64,000 nucleotides of DNA. It comes from Nocardia ignorata NBRC 108230 (GTDB lineage: Bacteria > Actinomycetota > Actinomycetes > Mycobacteriales > Mycobacteriaceae). The notes beneath the pieces are model-generated. The model saw only the letters and a program-made list of their open reading frames with translations, was not told the DNA's origin and did not search any database. Below are positions 7,354 through 16,156 of the stretch, piece after piece. Position numbers and translations under genes: made by a program. The stretch covers positions 124,001 to 188,000 of the forward strand of contig NZ_BDBI01000012.1 of assembly GCF_001612905.1 (NCBI RefSeq), given 5' to 3'. Numbering within the stretch: position 1 is the stretch's first letter; every line of letters starts with the position of its first letter.

Positions 7354-8438
7354 TGTCACACCTGGACGGCGAGCCGACTGTGCTCATCTACGGCGCCTAC
7401 GGATACACCGGTGAACTCGTTGTCGCCGAAGCACTTTCGCGCGGATTGCGGCCGGTGATCTCGGGTCGCTCGGCCGAGCGGGTCGGTGAAGTCGCCGCCC
7501 GGCACGGCCTGACGGCGCGCCCGTTCGACCTCGCCGACACCGGCAATGCCGCCGCGCAACTCGCCGACGTCGACACCGTGCTGCACTGCGCCGGACCCTT
7601 CGTCCACACCTACGAGCCGATGCTCGCGGCCTGCCTGGCCAGCGGAACCAACTACCTCGACGTCACCGGCGAGACGCAGGTGTTCGCCGCGATCTATGCC
7701 CGCCACGACGACGCGGTGCGTGCCGGGATCACCGTGATCCCCGGCGTCGGGTTCGACATCGTCCCGACCGATCATCTCGTCGCCCGCCTGGTCGGTGCGG
7801 TATCCGACGCGGTCGGCGCCGACGTGGCGATGATCAGCCGTGGTGGATTCAGCCGGGGCACGTTGCGCACGGCGGTCGACGGCATCGCCCGCGGCAACCT
7901 CGTGCGTTCCGGCGGTGAACTGGTCGCGGTGCCGCACGCGCACCGCGCCCTGACGATCGACGTGGGCCGAGGTCGTCCCGTCGGTGTCGCCAGTACGCCC
8001 CTGGGCGACGTGTGCAGCGCGGGCTACGGCTACGGGCTCACCGAGGTGGCCACTTTCACCGCCGTGCCGTTGTCGCCGGTGGTGCGGGCATTGAGCACGC
8101 CGCTGCGGTTCGTCACCGCCAGCGGGGCCGGTCGTGCCGTCACCGACCTGGTGATCGACCGGATTCCGGTTCCCGATCAGACGACCCGCGACGCCACCCG
8201 CAGCACCGGTTGGGCCCGCGTCTACCGCGCCGACGGCAGCGGCCTTTCGCTCGCCGTCGACGTATCCAACACCTACGCCTTCACCGCGCGTTCGATGGTG
8301 CATGCGGCGATCACCCTGCACGCCCGGCCCGCGCCACCCGGCGCGCACACCCCCGCGAACGCGCTCGGCGCCGACTTCCTGCTCTCGATCCCCGGTGGGG
8401 ACATCAGCTGGCCCTTCCCGGAGCCACGTCCCGCCTGA
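7353..8438 (+). CDS. saccharopine dehydrogenase-like NAD(P)-binding oxidoreductase
   Basis: A 361-residue protein with an N-terminal Rossmann fold (VLIYGAYGYTGELVVAEA) and the middle motif NYLDVTGE followed by PGVGFDIVPTD, both typical of the saccharopine-dehydrogenase-like family. That family includes trans-acting enoyl reductases of mycobacterial lipid synthesis and many uncharacterised enzymes; saccharopine itself is unlikely to be the substrate. The gene has no ribosome binding site and appears leaderless. It is divergent from the module 2 oxidoreductase with a 111-bp gap. Confidence 0.82.
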   Translation: MSHLDGEPTVLIYGAYGYTGELVVAEALSRGLRPVISGRSAERVGEVAARHGLTARPFDLADTGNAAAQLADVDTVLHCAGPFVHTYEPMLAACLASGTNYLDVTGETQVFAAIYARHDDAVRAGITVIPGVGFDIVPTDHLVARLVGAVSDAVGADVAMISRGGFSRGTLRTAVDGIARGNLVRSGGELVAVPHAHRALTIDVGRGRPVGVASTPLGDVCSAGYGYGLTEVATFTAVPLSPVVRALSTPLRFVTASGAGRAVTDLVIDRIPVPDQTTRDATRSTGWARVYRADGSGLSLAVDVSNTYAFTARSMVHAAITLHARPAPPGAHTPANALGADFLLSIPGGDISWPFPEPRPA

Positions 8439-8498
8439 GCGGCGATTGAGGACGCCGACCCAGGGTAAGCGCGCCGTGTCAGGAAGGCAGGTGACCCC

Positions 8499-8726
8499 AT
8501 GACCTCGATGGATCCCGACCCGCGCAATACCCCCGACCTCGAGCCGGGTGGGGGCGTATCGCCCGGCTCCACCCCGCCGGAATCGCCGCAGACGTCCGGT
8601 TTGTCGGCGCCGGAACCGAGCACCCGCCACCACTTCCCGCTCACGGGGATAGGCGCCGTGGTCTTCACACTGGTGCTCGTCGCCGTGTTCGCGGCCGTGA
8701 TCGTCGGGGTGATCGCCGCGATGTAG
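8499..8726 (+). CDS. DUF6480-family small membrane protein
   Basis: A 75-residue protein whose N-terminal half is Pro/Gly-rich (DPDPRNTPDLEPGGGVSPGS), which I recognise as DUF6480. A single C-terminal transmembrane helix follows (GAVVFTLVLVAVFAAVIVGV). It is probably anchored in the membrane with the proline-rich part in the cytoplasm. GGAAGG precedes the ATG. A hairpin terminator follows 16 nt after the stop. No function is known. Confidence 0.75.
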   Translation: MTSMDPDPRNTPDLEPGGGVSPGSTPPESPQTSGLSAPEPSTRHHFPLTGIGAVVFTLVLVAVFAAVIVGVIAAM

Positions 8727-8742
8727 ACACCGCGACGCGCGG

Positions 8743-8765
8743 AAATCCCGCAGGTCGCGGGATTT
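8743..8765 (+). terminator. hairpin terminator after the DUF6480 gene
   Basis: AAATCCCGC (8743-8751), a 5-nt loop AGGTC, then GCGGGATTT (8757-8765) form a perfect 9-bp stem. It also overlaps the presumed -35 region of the leaderless gene starting at 8784, so it may influence both genes. Confidence 0.65.
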
Positions 8766-8771
8766 GTGCGC

Positions 8772-8784
8772 CAGACTGTGCGCA
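8772..8784 (+). promoter_or_regulatory. leaderless promoter -10 (CAGACT)
   Basis: CAGACT at 8772-8777 is exactly 6 nt before ATG 8784, matching the layout at 7341 and 9737. This supports ATG 8784 over the upstream GTG at 8766. Confidence 0.45.
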
Positions 8785-9698
8785 TGCCGACATTTGCCAG
8801 GGTGTTGCACACAGTTGTGGCCGGGGCGCTGGTCGTCGCGGCTGGTCACGGCGTCGCGGGCGCCGCACCGTCCGGGAGCGCCGAGGCGCCGTGGGCGGGC
8901 GGGCCCGAGGGCGTGCAGGCCGCGGGAGCGGCGCTCGCCGATGGATTCACCGGCACGGTGCTGTGGGGGCGTGAGGCGAACACACCGGTCCCGATCGCGA
9001 GTATCGCGAAGGTGATGACCGCCGTGGTCGCGATCAGCACCGGTGACCTCGAACGACCGGTCACCGTGCCGGCCGAGGCGGGCGCCTACTGCGCCCAGCA
9101 CAACGGCAGCACCGCCGGACTCACCGCGGGTGAGGTGCTCACCGCCCGCCAGCTCCTCTACGCGCTGCTGCTGCCCTCGGGTTGCGACGCCGCCTACGCC
9201 ATCGCCGAGTCCTTCGGCCCCGGCCAGGCCGGTTTCATCGGCCGCATGAACGACGCCGCCCGTCTGATGGGCTTGGGCGCCACTCAGTTCACCGATCCCA
9301 GCGGCTTGCCCAACCCGACGGACAATTCCACGCACTCCACCCCGGCCGCGCTCGTCGCGCTCGGCGTGCGCGCGATGGCACTGCCCGCGTTCCGTGAGAT
9401 CGTCGCCGCACGTGACCACCACGTCTCCGCCGACCACGACAATCGTGAACACCATTGGGAGACAACGAACAAACTGCTGCACGAATACCCCGGCGCCATC
9501 GGCCTGAAGACCGGCAACACCAACGCGGCCGGGCACTGCCTGCTGTTCGAGACAGTGCGTGCGGGCATCCCGCTGATCGGGGTCGTGCTGCACAGTTCCG
9601 ACACCAGCAGCGCGGTGGCGCGCGAAGACGCCACCCGAATCCTGAACTGGGCCTACGACCCCGTTCTGAGCGTGTTGGAGCCCATCGGCGTGCGCTGA
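8784..9698 (+). CDS. D-alanyl-D-alanine carboxypeptidase (S11, penicillin-binding)
   Basis: A 304-residue exported serine peptidase that trims the terminal D-Ala from peptidoglycan stem peptides. A hydrophobic signal peptide (VLHTVVAGALVVAAG, then an Ala-rich cleavage area) is followed by the three active-site motifs: SIAK (SxxK) near residue 75, SGC where most relatives have SxN, and KTG in LKTGNTNAAG. The protein lacks the long C-terminal extension and anchor of larger enzymes. The start is set at ATG 8784 by the leaderless promoter layout; a GTG at 8766 would add six residues. Confidence 0.9.
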   Translation: MPTFARVLHTVVAGALVVAAGHGVAGAAPSGSAEAPWAGGPEGVQAAGAALADGFTGTVLWGREANTPVPIASIAKVMTAVVAISTGDLERPVTVPAEAGAYCAQHNGSTAGLTAGEVLTARQLLYALLLPSGCDAAYAIAESFGPGQAGFIGRMNDAARLMGLGATQFTDPSGLPNPTDNSTHSTPAALVALGVRAMALPAFREIVAARDHHVSADHDNREHHWETTNKLLHEYPGAIGLKTGNTNAAGHCLLFETVRAGIPLIGVVLHSSDTSSAVAREDATRILNWAYDPVLSVLEPIGVR

Positions 9699-9736
9699 GA
9701 GCCCAGCGAGGGTCGGCGCGGTCGCGCGATCGCCAG

Positions 9737-9751
9737 TAACCTTTGCCCGTG
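9737..9751 (+). promoter_or_regulatory. leaderless promoter -10 (TAACCT)
   Basis: TAACCT at 9737-9742 is 6 nt before GTG 9749, and there is no ribosome binding site. This fixes the start of the downstream transporter at the GTG. Confidence 0.55.
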
Positions 9752-11293
9752 ATCACGTTGGGCAAAGGCGCCGCTCGGCCGAAGACGGCATTGGCCGCGG
9801 TCGTCGCGGTGGTGTTCGTAACCTTCCTCGATACGACGGTGGTGAGTGTCGCGCTCGGCGCGATCCGAACCGAACTCGGCACCGATGTGACACTGCTGCA
9901 GTGGGTGGTCAACTCCTACACGGTGGTCTTCGCCGGGCTGATGCTCGCCGGCGGATCGCTCGGTGACCGGTTCGGGCGCAAGAAGGTGATGATCGCCGGT
10001 TTGGTGATCTTCTGTGCTGGATCGGTGGTTTCGGCGATGGCGAGCACCGTCGGGATGCTCATCGCCGGGCGGGCCATCATGGGGCTCGGTGCGGCGGCCT
10101 CGGAGCCCGGGACCCTGTCGGTGCTGCGCCACGCCTTCCCCGACGACCGGGCCCGCGCGAAGGCGATCGGTGTGTGGGCCGCGGTATCGGGTCTTGCCTT
10201 GGCGGCCGGGCCGGTGCTCGGCGGTGTGCTCGTGCACGCGTACGGGTGGCGGTCGATCTTCTGGTTCAACCTGGTGATCGGCGCGGTGGCGCTTGTCGCG
10301 GCGCTGTGGTCGGTACCGGAGAGTTCCGACCCAAGCCCCGAACCCATCGACTGGGCGGGTGCCGTGCTCGGTGCCACCGCCTTCGGAGCGGTGATCTACG
10401 CCGCGACCGTCGGTCAGGACCGTGGGTACACATCACCGTCGGTGCTGGGTTTCTTCGCGCTCGGTGCCGTGGCGCTGGTGGCGTTCGTCTTCGTCGAAAC
10501 CCGTGCTCGCGCACCGATGCTCGACCTGAAGTACCTGCGGATGCCCGTGGTGCGCAGTGCGCTCGTCGTCGCGTTCGCCGTGTACTTCGGGATCTTCTCG
10601 ATCTTCTTCTTCACCGCGATGTATCTGCAGGTGACGCAGTCGTATTCGGCCGCGCGCACGGCCGCGATCTTCGCGCCGATGGCCGGGACGATCGTGATCG
10701 GGTCGCTGGCCGCGGGGTACTGGGTGTCGCGCCGGGGAGCCCGCGTGCCGATGATCCTCGGCTGCGTGGTCGGGGCCGCGGGCATCCTGCTCACCCGTCA
10801 GGCGATGAGCGGAACACTGCACGATCCGACGATCGCGGCGGCAATGGCGGTGGCGGGCATCGGGTTCGGGATCGCCGTGGTTCCGTTGACGTCGGCCGTG
10901 ATGACGGGCGTGCCACCGCAGCACTCGGGAATGGCTGCGGCCGTGACGAATACGATGCGCCAGGTCGGATCCGCGTTCGGGGTGGCGATCCTCGGCGCGG
11001 TCGTGAGCTCGTTCCTGTCCGCGGACCTCAAAGCCAAGATGACCGAGCTGGGCGTGCCGACCACCCTGCAGCCCGATGCCGTGCAGGCCGTGGAACGCGG
11101 CCGCCTGCCCGAGGGCGCCAACCCGTTCAAGTACCTGCCCTACATCAGGGATGTCATGGACGCGGGCAAGGTGGCCTTCCACCAAGGCCTCGACGCGGCC
11201 CTGCTGGCCTCGGCGATCCTCATCCTCGCCGCCGCGGCCTTCACCGCCGTCGACGAACGACCCCGCAAACGACAGCCCGCCGAGGTCGGCTGA
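9749..11293 (+). CDS. MFS drug transporter, DHA2 (14-helix) family
   Basis: A 514-residue integral membrane protein with about 14 hydrophobic segments. Family motifs are VTFLDTTVVSVALGAIRTEL in helix 1, QWVVNSYTVVFAGLMLAGG in helix 2, and GDRFGRKKVM, the motif A loop between helices 2 and 3. These place it with EmrB/QacA-type proton-coupled exporters of drugs and lipophilic cations; the substrate cannot be told. It starts with GTG 9749 on an apparently leaderless transcript and stands alone, with no adjacent regulator. Confidence 0.9.
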   Translation: MITLGKGAARPKTALAAVVAVVFVTFLDTTVVSVALGAIRTELGTDVTLLQWVVNSYTVVFAGLMLAGGSLGDRFGRKKVMIAGLVIFCAGSVVSAMASTVGMLIAGRAIMGLGAAASEPGTLSVLRHAFPDDRARAKAIGVWAAVSGLALAAGPVLGGVLVHAYGWRSIFWFNLVIGAVALVAALWSVPESSDPSPEPIDWAGAVLGATAFGAVIYAATVGQDRGYTSPSVLGFFALGAVALVAFVFVETRARAPMLDLKYLRMPVVRSALVVAFAVYFGIFSIFFFTAMYLQVTQSYSAARTAAIFAPMAGTIVIGSLAAGYWVSRRGARVPMILGCVVGAAGILLTRQAMSGTLHDPTIAAAMAVAGIGFGIAVVPLTSAVMTGVPPQHSGMAAAVTNTMRQVGSAFGVAILGAVVSSFLSADLKAKMTELGVPTTLQPDAVQAVERGRLPEGANPFKYLPYIRDVMDAGKVAFHQGLDAALLASAILILAAAAFTAVDERPRKRQPAEVG

Positions 11294-11400
11294 GGCACAC
11301 CGTGGCGGCAGGCCCGGTTCGTTTCGTCGTACCGTGCGGTGAGTGGGCCGCCGCCACCGGATCTCTACGTTCTCCCCACGAATTCCGCCGCTCGCCCGGA

Positions 11401-11415
11401 TAGGTTTCCGGTGTG
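11401..11415 (+). promoter_or_regulatory. leaderless promoter -10 (TAGGTT)
   Basis: TAGGTT at 11401-11406 lies 6 nt before GTG 11413, again without a Shine-Dalgarno sequence. Confidence 0.55.
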
Positions 11416-12015
11416 CGCGAGTCGAAACGGGTGTGGGTGTGGCCAGGGGTGGGTGTCGGCGTCATGGTCGCGGCGGTGGTGGTGAGCCTGCATTCTGGGT
11501 GGGTTGTGACGGCGCTGTGGATTCTGGCGTTGCCGTTGCTCGCCGCGTTCTGGTTGGCGGTGGTGGTTGTCGCGGTGACCGCTGTGTGGCGCACGGCGAG
11601 GGGTGGACGGCGATGGCCGCAGGTCGTCACCGGTCTCACGGCGGTCGTGAGTATCGGTGTGCCGGTGATGTTCTACCTCTGGCCGCAAGCGCGGGTGTGC
11701 ACGCGGTTTCAGCTCGAGCGTCCCGCATTCGACGCGGCGGTGGCCAGGGATCTGAGTGTGCGTGACTACTACGGGACCGACCTGCCCACGCATCTGTGCT
11801 GGGTGTCGGCCAATTGCAAGGTGGCCGTGGTGCTGACCGTCGACGACCACACGGCGCGTTTTGTGCCCGATCATGTCGGGATTCCCGACGGCGCAATCGG
11901 TTACGCGCATCTGGACGGTGAACCGCCCGCCGAGCCGTTCGAGGTGTTCGGGGATCAGCTGTGTCCGAGCATCGAATTGGGCGACGGGTGGTGGTGGCTG
12001 GACCAGTGCGGATAG
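11413..12015 (+). CDS. membrane protein of unknown function
   Basis: A 200-residue protein. About 95 N-terminal residues carry three hydrophobic helices (VGVGVMVAAVVVSLHSGWVV, ALWILALPLLAAFWLAVVVV, VVSIGVPVMFYLWPQ). A soluble C-terminal half follows that is rich in Trp, Asp and Cys (TRFQLERP, THLCWVSANCKV, GDGWWWLDQCG), probably outside the membrane. The cysteines could form disulfides there. No family is recognised. It appears leaderless from GTG 11413 and converges on the TPR-like gene, whose stop is 5 bp away. Confidence 0.65.
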   Translation: MRESKRVWVWPGVGVGVMVAAVVVSLHSGWVVTALWILALPLLAAFWLAVVVVAVTAVWRTARGGRRWPQVVTGLTAVVSIGVPVMFYLWPQARVCTRFQLERPAFDAAVARDLSVRDYYGTDLPTHLCWVSANCKVAVVLTVDDHTARFVPDHVGIPDGAIGYAHLDGEPPAEPFEVFGDQLCPSIELGDGWWWLDQCG

Positions 12016-12019
12016 CGGT

Positions 12020-13291
12020 TCAGCCGAAGTAGGAACTGCGCACGGGGCCGGGGGAGCGGACGGGGGTGCGGGGGCCGAGGAGCCAGGTGTCGGCGGTGGT
12101 GGCGACGAAGGTGGTGAAGGTGGGGTCGAGGTCGGGTGGGGTTTCGCCGTCTCCGGAGTCGGGGGTGGGGTCGGCGGCCGCGATTTCGGCGGCGATCTCC
12201 GACTCGGGGCGGTCGTCGGCGGGGACCGGTTCGAGGCCGTTCTCGCCGACCCGCTGGGTGGGTGCCCAGGGCGCGATGACGGTCTGGTGGAGCAGGCCGC
12301 TGATGTCGGCTGTGACCGGCGGAGGCTGGGTCCAGCAGGTGGCGTGTTCGAACAGGATCTGACCGGGGGCGCGCTCGTGCAGGGTGACGATGAGGTCGGG
12401 GTCGACGGTGCGCAGGTCGTAGGCGACGACGAGGGTGTCGGGGGTGCCGGGCTCGTACTCCTGGGTGGGGAGATCGAGGACGCGGGCCGTGGCGAGACCG
12501 ATGATGCGGTCCGCCCGATCGGGGAGCAGCGACACGGTCCCTGGCGCACGGCCGGCCGCCGACAGCGCGAGAGCCACGCGGTGGATGCTGTAGCGGCACA
12601 GGGCGGCGTTGTCGCCCAGATAGGCCCAGCGCCCGGTCATTCCGGCGTCGAAGCCGTACGGCGACATCGTCGCCAGGTAGCCGCCGGTCAGGGTGAACTG
12701 CCAGCCGCGCAGATCCCGATGGTCCAGGGCGCTCACGGCGGCCGCACGATCGGCGCGAATCAGCATGCGGCTCACCCGATCACGGGCGAACACCCAGTCG
12801 TCGTCGGGTTCGGGCAGGTCGGCGAACTCGGCGCGGGCAGTCGCCGGATCACCCGCCAGGATCGAGTTGTACACCAGCAGATAGTGTTCCGCCCATTCGC
12901 GTTGGTTAGAGGCGTACCGCCCCAACACCTCGACGGCTTCGGCATGACGGTGTTCGTCTTCCAGTGCGGCGACCAGCTCCGCGAGTGCCTGGCGCACAGT
13001 GGAATCCACCCGCAACGCTTCGTGCAGAACCGGCACCGCGGCGAACGACAGACCGTACTCCACGCAGTCGTAGCCGAGCATCGTGAGCGCGCGTGCATCC
13101 GTGGCGTCGGGGAGTGCCGCCCGCGCGCTGGTCGCCAGCGGCTCCAGCTCGGCGGCGTCGGCCAGCTCGATCAGGAAGGTCACGAGTTCGGGGAGCGGAA
13201 GCTGCTCGGCGACCGGCCGCAGCGAACGCACGGACCCGCCGAGATCCCCCTGGGCGAGCAACGCGCGAGCTTCGTTCAATTCGATTGTCAT
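12020..13291 (-). CDS. TPR-like helical-repeat protein, unknown function
   Basis: A 423-residue soluble protein. Its N-terminal 200 residues are Ala/Leu/Glu-rich helices with a tetratricopeptide-like rhythm (LNEARALLAQGDLGGSVRSL, VPVLHEALRVDSTVRQALAE, HAEAVEVLGRYASNQREWAE). The C-terminal part is mixed and ends in an acidic, Pro-rich stretch with DPTPDSGDGETPPD. No enzyme motif is visible. ATG 13291 is chosen; ATG 13300 is also possible, and the open frame upstream of it is not protein-like. It lies 47 bp after the GH76 gene on the same strand and may be cotranscribed with it. Confidence 0.65.
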   Translation of the reverse strand: MTIELNEARALLAQGDLGGSVRSLRPVAEQLPLPELVTFLIELADAAELEPLATSARAALPDATDARALTMLGYDCVEYGLSFAAVPVLHEALRVDSTVRQALAELVAALEDEHRHAEAVEVLGRYASNQREWAEHYLLVYNSILAGDPATARAEFADLPEPDDDWVFARDRVSRMLIRADRAAAVSALDHRDLRGWQFTLTGGYLATMSPYGFDAGMTGRWAYLGDNAALCRYSIHRVALALSAAGRAPGTVSLLPDRADRIIGLATARVLDLPTQEYEPGTPDTLVVAYDLRTVDPDLIVTLHERAPGQILFEHATCWTQPPPVTADISGLLHQTVIAPWAPTQRVGENGLEPVPADDRPESEIAAEIAAADPTPDSGDGETPPDLDPTFTTFVATTADTWLLGPRTPVRSPGPVRSSYFG

Positions 13292-13338
13292 CGCCACCAT
13301 CCTGGGTGAGAAGCGGGTCGGCGGCAACTGAGGAATTC

Positions 13339-14523
13339 TCAGAACCCGGCAGCTGTCAACCGGCAATCCGCTTCCAGCAGCATCCATGCGCTCAACTGGA
13401 TCGAGAGGTCCTGGGGCGGTTCGGCCGCCGAGTCGCCGAGCCGGCTCAGCGCGGCAGGCAGCGCGACGGGCCGGGACCAGTCCGCTCCGAACAGCGGCAG
13501 CCCGTCGACTTCGGCGCGATGCGCCCACGCCGCCCGTGCGGACGCTTGCACGATCCCCGCCGCGGTCGTATCACCGAGCGCCAGTGCGGTTTCGGTGAGA
13601 TAGCGCGCGAGAATTCCCATGAACAATCCGGAGTCGTCATCGGTGGCACCGCTGATCACGCCGTTGTCGGTGAGGAGTTCGGCGACGGCGCGCACCAACT
13701 CCCGTGCTCGCTCGCGATACACGGGTTCGCCTGTGCGCAAGAACAATTCGGTATCGAGGCCGATCGCGACACCCTGGCAGTAGGTGTGCACCGTGCGGTC
13801 CATCGAGCCGCCCGGCTCGTGCACACCGTCGAGAACCAGCCCGCTGGCGGCATCACGCAGCCGGGTGTGCAGGAACTCCGCGAGCCGCACGGCGCGGGGA
13901 AGATCACCGAGCCGGGCCAGGGCGATACCTGTCGGCCCGATCGCGGGTGTGTTGTAGAAGTCGTCGCCGGAGCGCCACGGCACCGCGCCGAGCACCGGAT
14001 TCCAGCCGTCGACCACCGCGGAGCGCAGGTCGGCGAGCGCGTCGTCGAACCGCACGTCGAGCAATCGTCGCGCGCGTTCGAGCGCGATCAGCAACCACGC
14101 CATGTCGTCGTAGTACCGGTTCGTCCACCCGGTGACATTGCGGGTCCGGATGCCGCGGGCCAGCGCGACCACCCGGTCGACCCGCTCGGGCGTGCGGGCG
14201 CGATGGGCGGCGTCGACCGCACAATCGACCAGGTGGGCCTGCCACCAATAGCACCAGCGCCCGAACGACTGATCGGTGAGCGACGCGGGCCAGACCAGCG
14301 TGCCGAGCTGTCGCTGCGGCAGTCCCCACAGCGACCGCACATGCCGCGTGACGATCGCCCGCTCGGCCAGATCCGCCCGCCGTCCGCACTCCCCGGGCAC
14401 CGCCGCGGCGCCGCGCGTGATCGCCGCCGTCCTGGTCGGCTGGGCCAGGGCAGTGAGCGCTACCGCCGCGCCCGCACCCCACAGCACCCGGCGTCGGCTG
14501 ATCCCGCCGCCATGCCGTTCCAC
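13339..14523 (-). CDS. Tat-exported glycoside hydrolase, GH76-like (alpha-1,6-mannanase type)
   Basis: A 394-residue protein starting at GTG 14523 with GGGAG upstream. The N-terminus is a Tat signal (SRRRVLWGAGAAVALTAL). The mature part has the (alpha/alpha)6 features of GH76, with NRYYDDMAWL carrying the paired catalytic aspartates, and DDFYNTPAIGP, HTYCQGVAIG and TDDDSGLFMG further on. GH76 enzymes cut alpha-1,6-mannan backbones. In a mycolic-acid actinomycete the likely substrate is lipomannan, lipoarabinomannan or external mannan. Longer frame extensions upstream look non-coding. A TACGGT -10 candidate lies at 14565-14560. Confidence 0.75.
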   Translation of the reverse strand: MERHGGGISRRRVLWGAGAAVALTALAQPTRTAAITRGAAAVPGECGRRADLAERAIVTRHVRSLWGLPQRQLGTLVWPASLTDQSFGRWCYWWQAHLVDCAVDAAHRARTPERVDRVVALARGIRTRNVTGWTNRYYDDMAWLLIALERARRLLDVRFDDALADLRSAVVDGWNPVLGAVPWRSGDDFYNTPAIGPTGIALARLGDLPRAVRLAEFLHTRLRDAASGLVLDGVHEPGGSMDRTVHTYCQGVAIGLDTELFLRTGEPVYRERARELVRAVAELLTDNGVISGATDDDSGLFMGILARYLTETALALGDTTAAGIVQASARAAWAHRAEVDGLPLFGADWSRPVALPAALSRLGDSAAEPPQDLSIQLSAWMLLEADCRLTAAGF

Positions 14524-15050
14524 TCGACTCCCTTGCTGGACATCATCTCCGGGCCCGGCACCGTATCGCCGCTGTCCGGCGTCGGCATGGCGCCCAGCTG
14601 AACCGCGCAGGTAGCGCACGAATCGATCGGTTGAACACGGTGAAAGCCCGCCTCGGGAGGCACCGATACGCGACACGAGAAAGGTTCAGCCGCAAGATGT
14701 CTCACCATTTTCGCGCCACGACGGTTACGGTGGTGCGGTGGCAGGGACGAGATGTCCCACCGGCCCGCTGATCGTGCGGGTGCTCGAAGGCCACGGCGTC
14801 GAAGAAACATCAAGCGGTACCGAGCTCGACCACGCGGATACACCGGCGTATTCGTGCGGTTCGGCGGCGGTGGCGCGTTGATGTCGTTGGGGTAGCCAGG
14901 ATGTGACGAGCACGATGCTGACAAGTAGCCGACGGCAGCACTTTCGTGTCGAAGTCGTGTCCTCGCACGAGTCTCCCCAAAAACGTCCCGTGATGCGGTA
15001 ACTTAGCGGCTGCTTTGCCAATGATTGTCTGTGTGAAAGGAATTGGATTC
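14524..15050. other. 527-bp non-coding region
   Basis: It holds the minus-strand promoter of the GH76 gene near 14560 and the plus-strand promoter of the LGFP gene (TAACTT at 14999-15004, followed by a leader of about 40 nt with AAAGG at 15036-15040). The middle is lower in GC than its surroundings and contains no frame with convincing codon usage. I see no other structure in it. Confidence 0.5.
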
Positions 15051-15389
15051 ATGGGATTCGAGGCCACGGGAGCGATCGGCGACCACTACAACGAGGCCGG
15101 TGGCGCGTCGAGCCCCCTCGGTGAGCCGATCTCGGCCGAACTGGACGCCCCGGGCGGCGGCAAGTACCAGGAGTTCACCGGCGGCGTCATCTACTTCAAG
15201 CTCCCCACCGGAGCCAAGACCGTCTACGGCGCGATCCGTCAGGCGTGGGAGGCCGAGGGCGGCGCGGGTGGCCGTCTCGGCTACCCGACCTCCGACGAGC
15301 AGGACATCGAGGGTGGCAAGATCAGCCACTTCGAGAACGGTTCGATCAGCTACTCGATCGCCGACGACGCGGTGACGATCAACGCCTAA
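15051..15389 (+). CDS. LGFP-repeat protein without signal peptide
   Basis: A 112-residue protein made of about two LGFP-type repeats. The first (GAIGDHYNEAGGASSPLGEP) and second (GAIRQAWEAEGG then GRLGYPTSDE) match, with the linking YQEFTGGVIYF and ISHFENGSISY segments. LGFP repeats in mycolic-acid bacteria usually occur in secreted or wall-bound proteins such as mycolyltransferase extensions. Here the protein starts directly at the first repeat, with no signal peptide or anchor. ATG 15051 has AAAGG 10 nt upstream. A strong terminator follows, so it is a single-gene transcript. Confidence 0.85.
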   Translation: MGFEATGAIGDHYNEAGGASSPLGEPISAELDAPGGGKYQEFTGGVIYFKLPTGAKTVYGAIRQAWEAEGGAGGRLGYPTSDEQDIEGGKISHFENGSISYSIADDAVTINA

Positions 15390-15404
15390 CGTGTGATCTT
15401 CACA

Positions 15405-15437
15405 GGTGGGCACCGATCCGACGGGTCGGTGCCCACC
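15405..15437 (+). terminator. strong hairpin terminator of the LGFP gene
   Basis: A 15-bp stem (15405-15419 with 15423-15437), with one wobble pair and a 3-nt loop, contains GGTGGGCACCGA and its complement. It starts 15 nt after the stop codon. No U-tract follows, as is common in actinomycetes. Confidence 0.8.
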
Positions 15438-15531
15438 GGCGTATCCGGGGCACTGAATGCCCGGTGCGTGCGTATTCGGTCCGGCGCGGGGTACACGCCA
15501 CCCACCTCTGTTGTCGATGATGGGAGGCGTC

Positions 15532-16152
15532 ATGGTGAATGTCGACGAGAAAGGCGCGGCCGGGCGCGGCGGTAAGCTGCACATCCCGCGCAGCCGCGGC
15601 GCGCTGGGCGGTCTGGCGGTGCTGCTGCTCGGTATCTGGGGCGCGCTCATACCGTTCATCGGTCCGTACTTCGATTTCGCCTACACCCCGGACGAACCGT
15701 GGGTCTGGACGACGGCACGCGGCTGGCTGCAGGTGCTGCCCGGCGTGGTCGCCATCGTGGGCGGCCTGCTCATGCTGATGAGCCGCAATCGGGTGGTCGC
15801 GAGCTTCGGCGCGTGGCTCGGTGTCGCGGCGGGCGCGTGGTTCGTGATCGGACCGTTCCTGGCCGCCTGGTTCCGGCTCGGGGACATGGGTGAACCCGTG
15901 GCCGGCTCGGACGTCAAGCGCGCACTGTTGCAGCTGACGTTCTTCTACGGGCTCGGCGCGCTGATCCTGTTCTTCGCCGCGAGCTCGCTTGGCAGGCTGT
16001 CGGTGCGCAGCACCCGTGACATCGCCTTCGCCGAACGTACCCGCGTCGTCGGTGACGATCGGGCTCGCGTGGTGGAGGACGAAGTCGTACCCACCGAGGG
16101 AGCGCACACCCGAGGGTTCGGAACGCGCGGTATCCGGCACCGCCCGGTGTGA
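15532..16152 (+). CDS. four-helix membrane protein, unknown function
   Basis: A 206-residue protein with four hydrophobic helices (GALGGLAVLLLGIWGALIPF, LQVLPGVVAIVGGLLMLM, FGAWLGVAAGAWFVIGPFL, LTFFYGLGALILFFAA). A charged C-terminal cytoplasmic tail of about 45 residues follows (DRARVVEDEVVP). An aromatic loop, FDFAYTPDEPWVWTT, lies between helices 1 and 2. Similar proteins are annotated as hypothetical in actinomycetes. ATG 15532 is preceded by GGGAGG at proper distance; the upstream start at 15457 adds a non-membrane, low-quality stretch. Confidence 0.7.
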   Translation: MVNVDEKGAAGRGGKLHIPRSRGALGGLAVLLLGIWGALIPFIGPYFDFAYTPDEPWVWTTARGWLQVLPGVVAIVGGLLMLMSRNRVVASFGAWLGVAAGAWFVIGPFLAAWFRLGDMGEPVAGSDVKRALLQLTFFYGLGALILFFAASSLGRLSVRSTRDIAFAERTRVVGDDRARVVEDEVVPTEGAHTRGFGTRGIRHRPV

Positions 16153-16156
16153 GCGG

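Noticed and set aside
7356..9593. 745-codon minus-strand open frame
   Set aside because: It is antisense to the saccharopine-dehydrogenase-like, DUF6480 and carboxypeptidase genes, which have clear family motifs. Its composition (Arg/Gly/His/Asp-rich, no motifs) is that of a shadow of GC-rich codons.
14810..15067. 85-codon minus-strand frame in the 14.5-15 kb gap
   Set aside because: It begins inside the LGFP gene and has Arg/Thr-rich, motif-free sequence without a ribosome binding site.
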